In this document: in pieces, positions 23,445 to 36,700 of the stretch
How positions within the stretch are numbered: position 1 is the stretch's first letter
Layout: each line of letters opens with the position of its first letter
Source of the DNA: Setophaga petechia
Taxonomy: Eukaryota; Chordata; Aves; Passeriformes; Parulidae
Length of the DNA: 64,000 bases
NCBI GenBank assembly: GCA_024362935.1
Contig: JANCRA010000001.1
Span: 60,602,930 to 60,666,929, forward strand
Direction: 5' to 3'
Notes under the pieces: generated by a model
Databases searched by the model: none
What the model saw: the letters and a program-made list of their open reading frames with translations, nothing else
What the model was told of the DNA's origin: nothing
Made by a program: the position numbers and the translations under genes

Positions 23445-26400
23445 GAGCTGCAGCAGTGGGTCCATAGCTCAGCCTGTGACAGCATCAGCCACGGAGCAAA
23501 CAACTGGAGTGCTCTGCTTGTATTCATACAGTAGACCCAGCTTCATACCTGCTCATTAAACAATCATGTAAAATTACAGAAGTAGGGTAAGAGAACTCCA
23601 TAGTATTTGGAAGACAGACTTGGATACATTTTGAAGTTACTGCTCCGATTTGCATACAATATTGCTGAGGATAAAGCAAAGGCTCTGACTTGCATATTAT
23701 TCCTCTGTCTCTGTACTACATTTCAATCCAGCCACACTGTAAACCCAAGGACAATTAATTTCCAAACTGCTGATAGTGCTACTCCCACAAAAGTTCATAT
23801 TTTAAGGTAGCTCAGCTCACATCCATCCAGAAACCCATATCTACCAAAGGCTAAGATTTTTAAAGCTCAATGTCAAAGTCCTAAAAATATAGTCCCCTTC
23901 TGGTTTATTACATTGGTGACACATGTGAAATCAGCCTTATAAGACAAGGATGAGACAAACTCCCAGGATTTTTGTGGAGGTCTGAGAGGTAAGGACTGAA
24001 CATATTTAGGTTATGCTGCTCTCTGTTGCCCTTGAGGAACATGGGACACACTGTCTCAATTATTACTGGTTTTATTACTACTCCTTTTGGCTTTTATGAT
24101 CTTGTTAGACTGTTCCTCCTTTATAAGGGCAAGTGTGCTTAGAAGAAAATGATGGCCTATAGTCCATTCACCTCCTAAACACCTGCTTTGGGTTAAATTG
24201 CCACTACTCATTGAGCTCAACACACTGAATTTACAGTATAAATAAACACAGCAGAAGAGGAACAAAAGGGCATATAAAACACAAGCAAAACAGTGGAGTT
24301 GTGTATTTATATTTGTTACACCTGCTTTTATTACCCTTGTTATGTCTTCTATTTCAGTTCCCAATCCAGGCATTGAATTTTGAGAAACACTGGACTCAAG
24401 TTTTGATGTACAAAATCAGACAGCTAAAAGATTAGCCAGTTGTGGAATGCCTCGACAGCATCCCCTTGCTTGTCTAAAAAGCTGCCCCTCAGACTCTGGG
24501 GATGGATTTCCTCCCCTTACACAGAATATCAAGCACAAGTAACATATTCAGAGCCACCCCTGTTATTGTGGCCCAGCATTGCTGTGAATAAGGACAGGTG
24601 GGTTATGTTACCTAGGCTGTTTTCCCAGGTAATCAGGAGCTCACTGGGTCTGAATGCAGAACAACAGCAGTCACTCTCCTGCAACTCCAACAGCACAAAA
24701 GCTCCAAAGCACCTTTTCTCTGTCTGGGGACAGATCTCCCTTATTTCTATAGAAAATGGAGGTAGCTCTCAATTTTACACAATCACTCATACCTCAAGTG
24801 AACAGACAAACCACTTCTGCTTTCCTGGTCCGTTGCTCCTGCTGCATTCCAGCTCTGCAATCAGACTAATCAGGCTGCTAAGAACTTTTCAGGGAGCACA
24901 AATATCAATAATCCTTCTCTGGCTCCTCAGCTAAGACAGCTCAGCAGCTCTCAGCCTGCACAGACCTCAGACACACAGCAAAGTACTGAACCTCCAAAAA
25001 TGGCTCTAAAATGGGATGTGGCACAGCACAATTAGCCCTCTGAGGCTTTTAGCAGCAATCTCTGTCTAATGCCAAGCTGTGTAAAATACAGTGGAATTCA
25101 GAGTGCTCCTTTACCAGAAAGAATAATTAATGCAAGCAGTTATTATGGAAGAACACAGCCAACCTCATTTGCATCAGTGGTACTCTGCCAAACTCTTTAC
25201 ATTTGTGATAAATCGTCATTTCCAGGCCATTTTAGAGTCCCTTTGCATGAGCAGTGGGAAGGGCAGAAGAATAAATAAAAAATGAGAAATATAAATTCAT
25301 TTTAATGGGAGGAGTTGGACATTTTTAGGTACATTAAGTTTCACATTGAGCGTGAAAACACCAGAAGAACCCCTGAAATTTTGTTCTGGTTTGATTACTG
25401 TGTAAACCCTGTCTCAGGAAAGGTCTAAAAATAATTGATGCTGCAGCTACTGAAGATTTGTCCATAACATAATGAAAACCATTTCATGAACTTTCAGTTT
25501 CTCACAGCTGTGTGATCAAAGTGAGCTAAATCATTAATCTGCTTTTGTAAGAAAATGTGTGAGACATCTGTTGGCAGCATATTCAAAAACCACCATTTTT
25601 TCCCCTACTGGTTAAGGCAAGGGCAAAGACTAAATCTAGTTCAAAACTCATTAAGACTAGTAGAGTCAGTCCTATTAGCTTCAGTGGTTTTTTTAAAAAT
25701 CTGATTCCTGATATATAAAAAAGGTTCAGAAGACAGCAAGTATGCTTATCCTTTTTTTGATTTTTTTTCCTCTTTTTGGGGTAGCTATAACCTCCTGCCC
25801 TCCTTGCTTTGCAGTGCTGAAATGCAAATTGCAATGCTCTCAGAATGAGGCAAAGATAAACAGCTGAAGAACACAAAACCAAACAATTTTCCAAAGGTAC
25901 AAGCAAGAACTTGGAAAATAACTTTCCAATGTAAATTTTAACTATCTTACCTTACAAAGCACAGAAGATGCACATTTGGGAAAGGGGTATTGGCAATATT
26001 GGCCCTTATGGATCACATATCATCAGGTTTCACCAACAATTTTGTGGTTTTCAAGTTTGTTTTGCTCTACTTCCCAGAAGCTATTACAGTGGAAAACAGA
26101 GCCAATCCACTGCTACTGTAGGGCACCATTCAACGTGAAATAAAAGACTGCCCAATTTCTATCTGCTCTCTACATCCATGCTCAGGTGGAGTGATCCTGA
26201 CATATCTAGATGGAAGTAGAGAGAAATGGAAACAAACCACCCAGTTCTCCCCACACATTTCAGTTTTCTGGCACACTAATTTGAAATTAATTACTGTTTG
26301 CATAATAACAAATGAAAGGTTTCAGTAATTCTTTCAAAACCACATCAAATTAAACACACTGTGTACAGTCTACATTCTGCATGTGAAAGGGATACACTGA

Positions 26401-29400
26401 GCACATGGAACAGGGTAGAGGAGCTTAAATCTACCAGGAGCCAGTCACTGAAATGCTGATCAGGTGTTTTACTGGTGCTACCAGGTAAAAAGTTCATGAA
26501 GAGCATTTTTTCCTGCTGGCAAACAGCAGCAAACCCTGCATGCAGCCACCTCGAATTACCTGCCAGAAGACTTCACCCTGAAATATTTCCTCTTAGGGTT
26601 TCTCACTCCTTGTTCTCTGTCCTTAAGATACATTCGAGGCATATTTTCTCAGATTTATTAACACTACAGCAAATAAATTTGCTAAGTTTGAAAAGTTAAG
26701 GCTGACATAAGTGTTCTTGAAAGACAGAACCCAGGCATCTCTATCAATATTAAACCTGCAGTGTTTCTTTCACAATTTCAGTGGAAACCCATCCTTCTTT
26801 CTAGAGAGATTCACTTCAGGATCAACATCTCTTGGCAGCAGAAGATGAGATTAAGTACTGACAGATCAAGATATGATAATAGTAACAATTGTGAATAAAA
26901 AGGAAAAATAAGGCTAATGGCTCCCTACAATCTGAGTTTCTCTATTGAGTTGCCACACAGGCCATGTCATTGGAAGAGTTGTCATTGTGCTTTGCTTTTA
27001 AACTCAAGAGAAACAAGCAGTTCCTCCTCACCCTTTATATAATTCCCAGTAAATATTCACAATTAAGTAAGGTTTGAGAGGCAGTGACACAAAGAACATA
27101 ATGAACTTCAGCACTTCCAAAGGTCTTTATGCAGAAATGGTGACTTTTTGCAGCTGAGTCAAGGGTGCAGCTTGGACAGGGTGAACAAAATACTCATGGA
27201 ATATGATGATGTGCAAAGGCAACTTGTCAAGAGCCTCTGAGGAAAGAAACCACCTCAGCTCAGAAAAGAGCTGTATTCCAGGCAGTAATTACAAGACCCT
27301 GAGTTTTAAGTTGTTCCAATTATCTCTACAGCTGGAAAACTCTGATTTGGTTTCTGTTCAGAAAATAATTAACTGGCTTCACTGGAATGCTTAGAAGACT
27401 AGCAGAGGTCCATTTACTGCAGATCTCTCTCAGGACTAAATGCAGAGAGTGAAAAGTCAGCTGCCAAAGGCACTGGCAGCAGTATTATCAGTATTGTGGG
27501 CAGCCTTGAACACTGAGAGTGCACAAAACCAAAAATCCTCACTTTCCCCACACAGAGAGCCACCACCATGGCCACTCATGCACACAGTGCTCACAGCCAA
27601 ACACCTTCTCAGGCACTTAAAAATATCACTTTCATAAAGAAAGTGATGTGAATGCTGCATTTTTGAGGGGAAAAATAAAATCTAATATAGATAAGATTTT
27701 TTCCACAACTGCCTAATGTGTACAACTTAAGAGTACACAGAAGGGTTAAAAGGCAGTAGGGGATCAGGATGAACTACTTGAGACAGTTCATTTCAGTCCC
27801 AAACAAGCCCTACTGGAAAGGCTGACAGAACTCTTTAATGTTCCATAAAACAGAATATACACTGAGAACCTAAGTCAAACTCTTTCATATGTGATTGCAA
27901 AGTCTCATTTTTCCTTAATTTCCTCCTCCAATACCTATCTGTTTGTACAAAATAACTACTGTTTGATAAGAGGCTTTCTTATAATACTTCAGTTGCATTT
28001 AAATACACAACTATGCTGCTCCTAAATGGCAGCAGAGCTGTAAGCACAGGCCTTTCCCATTTCAATTAAGAGTACATACCACAACACCAATGGAGATGCC
28101 ACTTGTTGCCAACTCAGTCACAAGGTTTTCTGTCAGCTCCACTGCCTCCACCATTGTGCCTTTCAGTTCTCAGTACACATCTGTTGGAGCAGATCTTGCA
28201 GGCAGATACAATAATAAAGGATGATAAACCCTATTAAGACAGGCTATCTTCATGGGTTTAGTGTATATGAATTGCTTTGGATCATGTTCACCCTGGAGCA
28301 GCACATGGTCATCATCATATCAAGTCTGAAACCATTACAGAAAAGAACCATTCCAAACTCCTATACTTCAAACTCCTTCAGAAAAGAGTACGTAAAATAT
28401 CAGATTTGCCTCAGCTATTATTTCATGCTGTGCACGCTTCATGCTTTTTTTCAATCTGCCCTTCTAATTGAAGGAATTACATTATCATGACTGTGAAGAG
28501 CTTTTCCCACTTCAGCCAGATACAGCAAATGACTGGGCAAGCAACAGGGCTTGAATTCCACAGGGTGACTTCTCCAAGAGCTAGATATGCTTCAAGGACA
28601 GCAGAGCCCTCATGTTGGAGCCCTGCTTGCCCACACCCTTTGTGTTTGAGCCTGTGACCATTGTGCCAGCTCTCCTCACGCTGAGCACTTGAAAAGCCCT
28701 CCTGGATTTCACACATCACAGTAACAGTACCTGGAACAACTTCAAGTGGCTCTGCTGTAGACCAAGAACATTCCTATTAAGAAAGAGTTTGCCAGCAAAC
28801 TCAGTGGGCTGGTGAGTAGAAGAGCTGAGCTGGGACTGACAGTGAGGTGTCCAGCCCTGCTGGCTGCTCTTCCACCTCAGCTCTGCAAGAGGTGACAGGA
28901 ACGTTCGTGAGGCTTCAACTCTTGGCAAGCTCCTTGCTGCCTGCAGACAGGCCTAAAACTGCAACATAAGCAATTCTCACTTGTGCCTTCCTGCAAAGAG
29001 CCATCTAAAAGCACTGCCTCCAGATGTTCCAAGCAGTGTTTTCAATTTTCTCCTGCTCATAAACCAAACGTGTCTCAGGGATGACTCGTGCATCCCCTCT
29101 ATGCTTTTACATATGACCTACTCCATACAGATTCCTATTGCGTGAGGAATGCTTTGCCAAGAAGGTTACTCTCAACATCAGAAATTAAAAAACAGTATTC
29201 CAGGCCAATTTTGAGCAACTTCTACCATAAAAACCCCATTTCCTAATTATTTTTTATACACAGAGTGCTGAGAAAGCCTCAAAAGCAGGTTTCCCAGCAC
29301 AGCATGCTGATAATTGGTTGCATTTTTGTTTTAGCAAGTCATGTTCTCCACTGAAAAGCTGGACCAGTTCTGTCTTCTGTCCTGTCCCAAGGCTTTTGTG

Positions 29401-32400
29401 CAAAGAAAGCTTCCCAGGTGCCTTTTCCAGCCCACCCAGGTGCCTGTTCCAGCCCAGACAACGGTTAAACACAATCTATTTTACACCTATTTCTTCTCTA
29501 AGTAAAATCAGTATTTGTAGGTTTTAGTTAAGAATGTCAAGTTCTTAATTAAACATGAGGCATTACAGAACTCTTGACATCTAGTGATAGAGACTGAAAG
29601 TAGGAGATAAACAAAAATAAGAGATGAATTTGGTTTTTCCTCAACTTGACAGCATCCTGACTTGTTTGAGAATGAATCTGTTCTCTAACTAAGGCTGGGG
29701 ATGCTCTGGGAAGATGGATTTTCCCAGAATATTTGCTGACTAACAGACTAACCTCATCCCTCAGCTTTGACATGACACAAATTCTTGATGAGCCTTCCTG
29801 GCACACTCTGCCTTGTGCCAGACACATCTGACTATGCAAGTGATGCTGGCTGCACCCTGATGGACTCTTTGCTAGGAACTGAGGTAGCAGGGAAAGATTA
29901 AAGGCTCTAGGATGTGCCACCGGAATTTAGAAACCAACTCCCAGTCCAGAAAAACAAAACAGATGGGACTTCATCCAGCCCAGCTGGGGAGCAGAGAGAA
30001 AACAAATTCATTGTGTAAGAAATAATAATTTTAAGAAGCAGATCCTAGGATCAAAGTGGCTGGTAAATTAAGGCCACTCCATAGCAGTGGAATAAATTAA
30101 GTATCATAATGCAATGATATTTATGAAGCTTCCTGTGGCAGAAAATCTCTCTGCATCCCAAAATCTGAATCCAAATCATTCAGAATTAATATTAACCATT
30201 CTTTTTCAAAGCTACTGTTATGCTGCTGCAGGATTTTGGCACACATACCAACAATCCTATTTCATCTGCATGGCCACAGACCTTACTGGGAGAAAGACCA
30301 GGCATGTTTTTGGGGGCTGGGCAAGTCAGAGCTTTCACTAACAGCCACAGTCTTCTCTGATGACAACTCTGAGCTTCCCACACCTGAGATGAGGACCAAG
30401 GCAGGTTTATGTGGGAAGCCTCACTGATTTTACCTAGACATGAAAACTCTCAGCTTCTTCAGGTTGAGAAGCCAGAGACAGCCCAAAACAGCTATCTTTC
30501 TTTTAGGAATAGGTGGAACATTGCTCCTGAAAGTGAAGTCAGAAGTGAGCTATCTTTCTCAAGTTTCAGAATTAATTCCTACCTCAGCATTGCTCGGCCC
30601 TACAGGGCAGAATCCATACACTCTGATAAACTGCTGAGATTGCTAAGGATTTCATGCAGTCAAACAAAACACTACCAGGGACGCAGTTGCTACAAATATT
30701 CTATAGTTCTTTGGCTTTTCATCTTGAACTGGGATTTTTTCCTCTTCCAAACTCTAACAGTTTAACACCTGGTACAACCTCATGTGGATCTCATTATCAC
30801 AAACAGGCAATCAAACTCATTATCTAAAACAAGGAAATAGCTGCCAGGTCCCAATTTCCCCCCCCTTTCCTAAACAGGTTTTGGTTTTCTCATACCAAAG
30901 TATTGCCTGGAAACACGACCAACTTTTGAGTGCTTTGTGTCTTATTAGGGATATGAATACTGACTAAAGAGAAGGGAATAAAGCAATAAAATATGTAGCC
31001 AACTTATGAACTTTACATGACTCAACTTCATTGGCACTGTCCCCGAGTTTTCCTCACTTGAAGAATGAATTGTATTCATCCCTTTCTCTCCCTTCAGTTA
31101 CTTAATATAAATGGAAGAGGAATAAAATAATTTGAATTAAAATGTTATTCCAACAGCCTTTGCACTGAAAGAGTGGAAAAATGAAATCCCATTTTCTTTC
31201 ATGTGCTTGGATCAGAGTTGCTATTGAGGCCCATGGATATTGGCAAACTTGCATATTGTGGTTTTATTCCATCAACTCCACACACACATTCTGGACACCC
31301 TTGTCCAGTATTTTATATGTGTAAATCCAGAGATATGGCACAAGTGTTGAAGTACCAGTAGAGCCTGATGTGAGAGACCAGAGCAGTAAAGATGTGCTAA
31401 GTCAAGGCAATATCTTAAACCAGCAGCTAAGTTTGCTCAGTCTCACCTTCCTATCACACTCACTTAGGGGATTTGGTAGTCAAACAGCAGGGACAAAAAT
31501 CAAATGCCTCCTACTCCTGACAGGGATGATCTTGTGGCTGTGCCCCATAAGAGATTTAAACCAAGTACCTTTTGGGAAGGAAGCACAACATATCTGGTGT
31601 TACCCTAGGAAATCCCAGTTTAACCATAAGGCTCCAAAGTGCCACATACTTGAAGCACTTTAGGAATGGGATGGCATCTTTTCTTCCAACAGATTTCTGA
31701 AGCAGCTTGTATTTGAAGAGCAGATGTCTATTTTCCCTCACTTTCAGCCCTGCAATTTTTATTCCTGTTACACAGCTGCCACCTTTAATTCATTTCTTGT
31801 ACCTGACCGAGCTGCTCTGAGGTCAGTGATATATTGACAATGGTTCTGCCAACTCTTCCAGCAGCAAACCATGAACTGGCCATGCCTTGTTCCTGTCATG
31901 AGAAGCTAAAAGAAGGGGAACTTGAAATGGGCTGGAGTTGATATTGATTTTCAGAGTCAAGCTGAGAGGACACAAGATCCCTTTCTCATCAATTCACTAC
32001 AGGCAGAGTGTGTAAAACACACAAAAAAAAATGCAGATGCAAGGAGAAATAATTATCAACTGACCCTCAATACGTTTAGGCTGGAAATTAGGAAATATGA
32101 AATTATTCAAGACATGAAATTTTTTATTAAGCTTTCACAAAATTTCATCAGAATTCAGAGGACAAAGCAGACAGCCAGTTCAGGCACAGTTAAAAATATA
32201 ATAATCTTCTAATAAAAGTATTCTGAGGGTCTTCCACAGAGTTTAGCACTTTTCTCAATCTCTTAGCTACTAAATGGAATAGTGGTAAGGGTATTCTATA
32301 AAGTTGATCATTACATGACTTGACATATATAATAGAAAATAATTTTGCATTAAGAAACTGTATTTTGTTGGGTAATTAAGATGTAAAGATCACATTTCTC

Positions 32401-32410
32401 AATGAGCACT
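23445..32410. other. Long unique stretch without recognisable genes
   Basis: The largest frame is 164 codons (24440-24934, plus), with no recognisable domain. A nine-base-stem hairpin occurs at 27625-27647 (ATCACTTTC, loop ATAAA). Good isolated donors (for example 23987, GAGAG|GTAAGG) have no coding frame before them. Confidence 0.45.
29413..29456 (+). repeat. 22-base tandem duplication
   Basis: The block CAGGTGCCTTTTCCAGCCCA begins at 29415 and repeats from 29437 with one change (CCTTTT to CCTGTT). Two copies only. Confidence 0.85.
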
Positions 32411-32680
32411 CCGTTTCCATTCCGAAAGCGCCCCGAGTCCCCAGTACGGTAACGAAGCTTCGCCTCTGTCCGTGTTGCTGGAGTGCCGCCTTGTGGGCAT
32501 TCCCTACAAGTGCACCCGCATCGGCTCTACGGCTTTACACTGAACAGCCGGGGCACAAAGGGAAAACACTAATTCCGCCTATTTCTTGCCTTTGTGAGAA
32601 CAAAACGGCACTGTGAATCTTTGCATTGAAGGTGGGAGTCTCCCCGTGATCTTAAATCAACTTTCACATCCGTGACTGCG
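32411..32680. promoter_or_regulatory. CpG cluster, possible promoter or small CpG island
   Basis: About 18 CpG dinucleotides fall within 270 bases, far above the surrounding CpG-poor sequence. The palindrome CGAAGCTTCG sits at 32453-32462. In CpG-depleted bird DNA, retained CpGs suggest an unmethylated element such as a promoter, or recently arrived sequence. One plus-strand frame reads across it for about 45 codons, including LLECRLVGIPYKCTRIG, then stops. No TATA box or initiator is evident, so direction is unknown. Confidence 0.35.
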
Positions 32681-33271
32681 CCTGCAATGTCCAGCTATCA
32701 GCACAATTACATGAAAGCTCATGCTCACCTCACTGATCTCCTAAGGACATGAAAGCCAGATAACGTACTTGGTCAAAATGAGCTGCTGCACATTTTGACA
32801 CAAAGTCTTTGCTACGTCTCCCCAGCAAACCAAAGAGCCTGCACACCGAATTTGAGAACTAAAGCTCTCCTTTAGTTTAGCAGGGCTGACCCAGGCCTTG
32901 CCCACAGTGACCCTACCTTGGCCTTTACTGTGACTCTGAATAGTTGTGATGTCTACACACAAATTACACACTTCTTTTTCTTCTTTTACAAGACTGAATG
33001 CCCAAGAATGGAAATTACATCATTTGCACCCTGCATCACAAATAAAAATATTTACATCACTAGAACTCAATACATTTCTTTTGAAATAAATATTAAATGA
33101 GAGGAACCTGGATTGTCTGTGGTCTCCCATTTCTCCATCAATACATCTGCTCGACTGTAACATGCCACGTCCTAGGAAAGGGACCAGGGACTTGGCAGCT
33201 GTCTGCTAGAAACTGACTGCTTTCACAAAATAAATTATAACAGCTGCCCATATTTGCTTCTTAGCTCTTCC
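32681..33271. other. Unique stretch, no gene seen
   Basis: Only short frames are present. Nothing that I can name. Confidence 0.4.
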
Positions 33272-33277
33272 TTTATT
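33272..33277 (-). terminator. Possible polyadenylation signal AATAAA
   Basis: AATAAA on the minus strand, 24 bases past the end of the 33301-33350 candidate exon. This hexamer is common in AT-rich DNA, so it counts only together with the exon pair. Confidence 0.15.
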
Positions 33278-33300
33278 ATTTCAGATTATCAGTTACTTAC

Positions 33301-33350
33301 CAAATACAACATATTCTCAGCTCTGCTTTCTAGAGTTCAACTCAAATCTT
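33301..33350 (-). CDS. Candidate last exon linked to 33469-33704 (low confidence)
   Basis: A strong acceptor (TTTAATTTCCTGTAG) precedes this 50-base minus-strand segment. Entered in the phase left by the upstream candidate, it stays open for about ten codons and then stops at TGA. A minus-strand AATAAA lies just beyond at 33272-33277, as a terminal exon would have. The segment is also followed by a donor-like GTAAGT, so it could instead be an internal non-coding exon. Confidence 0.12.
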
Positions 33351-33468
33351 CTACAGGAAATTAAATAGTCATGAAAAACACATAAGAAGTACAACCAAAG
33401 AAGAATCACTTAGAAATAGTTGATTTCTTTGATAGCAACATAGTCCTACAAGAGTATTAGGTACTTAC

Positions 33469-33704
33469 TCTGACAAGAATAATTTGCAGACTTTAATTAT
33501 GTATTTCAGTAGGGTTTGGCTCAATAGCTGTAGAACACTGACATCTTCAGGTGGAAGAGCTATTGAAGTACATAAATAATAGGACAGGCTGAATATAAAC
33601 CATTCAAATATGAAATAATTCTTGAAACAGGTTTCCCTTCCAAGATCTACTAATTTGGCTCTTTTCTCTTTGAAAGAATTGCATGGCTCCAGAGACAGTT
33701 CCAT
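33469..33704 (-). CDS. Candidate exon, unknown helical protein (low confidence)
   Basis: A 79-codon minus-strand frame runs from an ATG at 33704 into a strong donor, GTCAGA|GTAAGTACC (intron from 33468). The last part, VLQLLSQTLLKYIIKVCK, is leucine-rich and helix-like. A shorter version would begin after the acceptor CTCTTCCACCTGAAG, giving an exon of 33469-33544. The predicted intron to the next candidate is only about 118 bases. No family is recognised with confidence. Confidence 0.18.
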
Positions 33705-36700
33705 AATGTCAGCATAGACATGAAAATACCTGCAGCCTTTCCAATATGTGATTTCAGTAATGCTTGAGAGATGTCAAAAGATATGAGGGTTCCTCACAAA
33801 ATATCCTATTAAGTTACAATTAAATCTACAGTTCTTTGAGGCATTTTCCCAAGGATTTCATTACTATGGGAAAGCCAACAATTTCTAATCAATTTAGTCT
33901 TGGTACAAGGGAGCAAAACACAGCTTCCTTTTAGTTCCTCCATTTGTTTCTAGCAGCCCTTTTGCATCACACATGCACTCTCAGTATCTGGATTAATTTG
34001 ACTCAAGGCAAGTAATTAAGCTAATTCTGAATTTACAATCATGACAAAAAGTACTGAAAATCTGTGGTCCTGTTGAGACCTTCACTATATCCATGGAACA
34101 GTTAAACATTTTAAACATTTTACTATTTAATCTGTTTATCTCCAAGTCAAAGTTATGGCACAAACAATTTTTATTAAAAAATTCATCGAGCAAGTGCTCA
34201 TTTCTCTGAATAAAACAACCCCAACCCAAATGCAGGAACATAAGGACAAAGATATTGCAGCTGCCTGGTTAAAAAGAACACTGTTAGTGAGGAACTCTGT
34301 TAAACACTCTCCCTGTCTGCAATCAGTTCAGCTGAAATTACATCTTTACTCATCATGAATGAGAGAAAATGAATAAAATGGCATAATAATTTTTTTTAAA
34401 AGCAATAAAAAGCATATGCATGTAACCAATGCCCCTACTGTCAAATGAAGGGGTAGAAATAGGCATGTTAAAGACCAACTTCTATATAAACATTCCTGAT
34501 GCTCTGTGCAGTGCAGCAGCTCCTACTCCTGGGCATTCTGCACAAATGAATCCTTAAACCCCAAGGCCGCAAGCAAGGCTGGCATGTTATTAAATGACAC
34601 CTGCACTTAGGTGAGAATGGCTACTAGGAGCTGCAACTTGACCAAAATCAGGTATTTACTGACAAGACAGTACATTTTAGTCATATGTGAAGATGGATTT
34701 CAAACACCAATGCAGGTTGTCTAGCACCCAAACTCTTGGATAATCACTGTATCAAGGAAAATTATTACCTGTGTGCGCAGACACTTCCATAATTAGAAAA
34801 TAAACGGAAAGTTCCTGTAAACCCATAAACTGTAAAAGTCAGGTTTCCACAAGAAGACTCAACTCTGATGTAAATACAAAGCCTTTGAGCACCTATTCAT
34901 TTCTTACAGGGACATTCCTGTGCATGCTGACCCAGGGCTGCAGGAACTCAGGACAGCAAGGAATGACCATTTACTGCTTTGGCTCTCTAGAGGTCCTCCA
35001 CGAGCTGTAAATGCCTTATCCGCAGGTTCTGCAGGCTCCCTGCTGAGCGGCATCGGGACCTGCAGCCTGGATTCTCTGAATAACCAAAACACCACCCCTC
35101 CCTCTCTGCTTTAACCTACCAGCTGCTCACACTGCATTAAATCAGTGGCAGCTCCAGGAATATGGTGGCAGTGACTGTCACAGGCATGTCCCCAGCTAGC
35201 AGTTGTCACTGATACAGAAGAGTTAATTAAGCTTCAACAGTGAGAGGAGCTTTCTGGGCCTGCCATGCATCTTCATTTTTGGCAATGACAGCACAAAGCA
35301 GCTTCTGCTTGTGTCAGCCTGAAAGCACAACCTAGAGCCAGGATGCCCATGGAAATTACTGAATGCAGATTGTGATGCTACCTTACATCTACTGAGGGAG
35401 GAAAAAAACATGGTAAAATGGAAGTTTTACAGGATTCATTTCAGCAGGACTACTCAAGAGTACATGCAGGAAAGACAGGGGGTAAAGTGTGCATTAGGGA
35501 AGTTTATTCTCCCTAAGACTGTAAAGCAGAATATGGGAAATGCCTCCAAGATATCATCAGGAAACTGCACTTGGTTAACAGCAGATGACAAATCCCTTTT
35601 CTGCCACTAAAAGACAAGAACTAGAGCAGTACCATGGGCATGCTGCAGCAGCCATCTTTTCAACTTCCTTGGCTTTGTTGCAGGCCTCTTTACCTAAGTG
35701 GAAATGAATAATCATTATGAATGCAGCTCCATTAACTTATGTCTGCTGATTTAAAAAGGTCATATATCCAACAAGATGAAGAGAAAAAAATAAAATGTGG
35801 GAAAGTAAGGCTTTATGTATGTGGACATTCCTGAGCAGTACTAATTAAAAGTAGCATTTTCCACTCCAATTCTCTGGAGTTCCAACCTCAAAGTGCTCTT
35901 CCTTACCCACTGAAAGACTTGCCTCTCTCACAGCTACAGGGCAGGAGTCCCAGGGCAGACCTTTGAGTGCCACTTCTGAGCTGCCATCAGAGCTCCTGCT
36001 CAGCAGTACAGCACTATGTCCCCAGGAGTGAGAATATGGGATCTCCTTCCTGCCATCTGCTTGAGAAACAGCTCTTGGAGGAGCAGTGAAGTCCTCCTTG
36101 GCCAGCTGGTGCCCTTTGCATCGGGCCCTGCTTGGTGGGTGGTGGGACAGGTTGCTGGGCCTGTGTTTGCCAACACTGCTGATAATTGCAGGCCTGGCAC
36201 CAGGGTAACCCAGTTGGATGGTGCTGTCAATTACCCTTATCCTCCATCTCACCTTCCCCACCTGCACTGCATCACTGCCAATTAGCTGGGAGGGACCTGA
36301 GGGCAGGGACCAGCACTCTCATGCACATGAGCCTGCACACCAGGGACCATTTGTGGGTGTCACTGCAACACAAATGATAACCTTGGGTTCTGATTACTCT
36401 ACAAAACATAGCCCCTGTTTAACAAATGTTAATGAAATATTGTTTACTCCATGTCAAAGCATGTTCATACAAAGAGTTTGATTTTCTTTTTTTAAGCAGA
36501 TAACAAATTCTCACAGCTTTTTACTTCCAAGGGATACACAGCTAGTTAATGGAGAACTGAAAGTGATAAAATATTATTCAAATAATAGAAATTATTTCCT
36601 AATCTTGTTTCCTTTTCTACTGAATTCTAATATATCCTCCACTGTTACACTAGAAGATTCTAGTCATAAGAACAATTGTTACAAGACAGTTCAGTATAGC

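Noticed and set aside
24440..24934. 164-codon plus-strand frame
   Set aside because: Low-complexity S/L-rich translation with no family resemblance and no supporting splice context.
33469..33704. Faint likeness of the frame to a remembered segment of the vertebrate KIAA0825 protein
   Set aside because: Only a sparse pattern of shared residues, from memory. A true bird orthologue should be far more similar, so no assignment was made.
35845..36267. 140-codon minus-strand frame
   Set aside because: Frames on both strands are open in this GC-rich patch, a composition effect. No domain seen.
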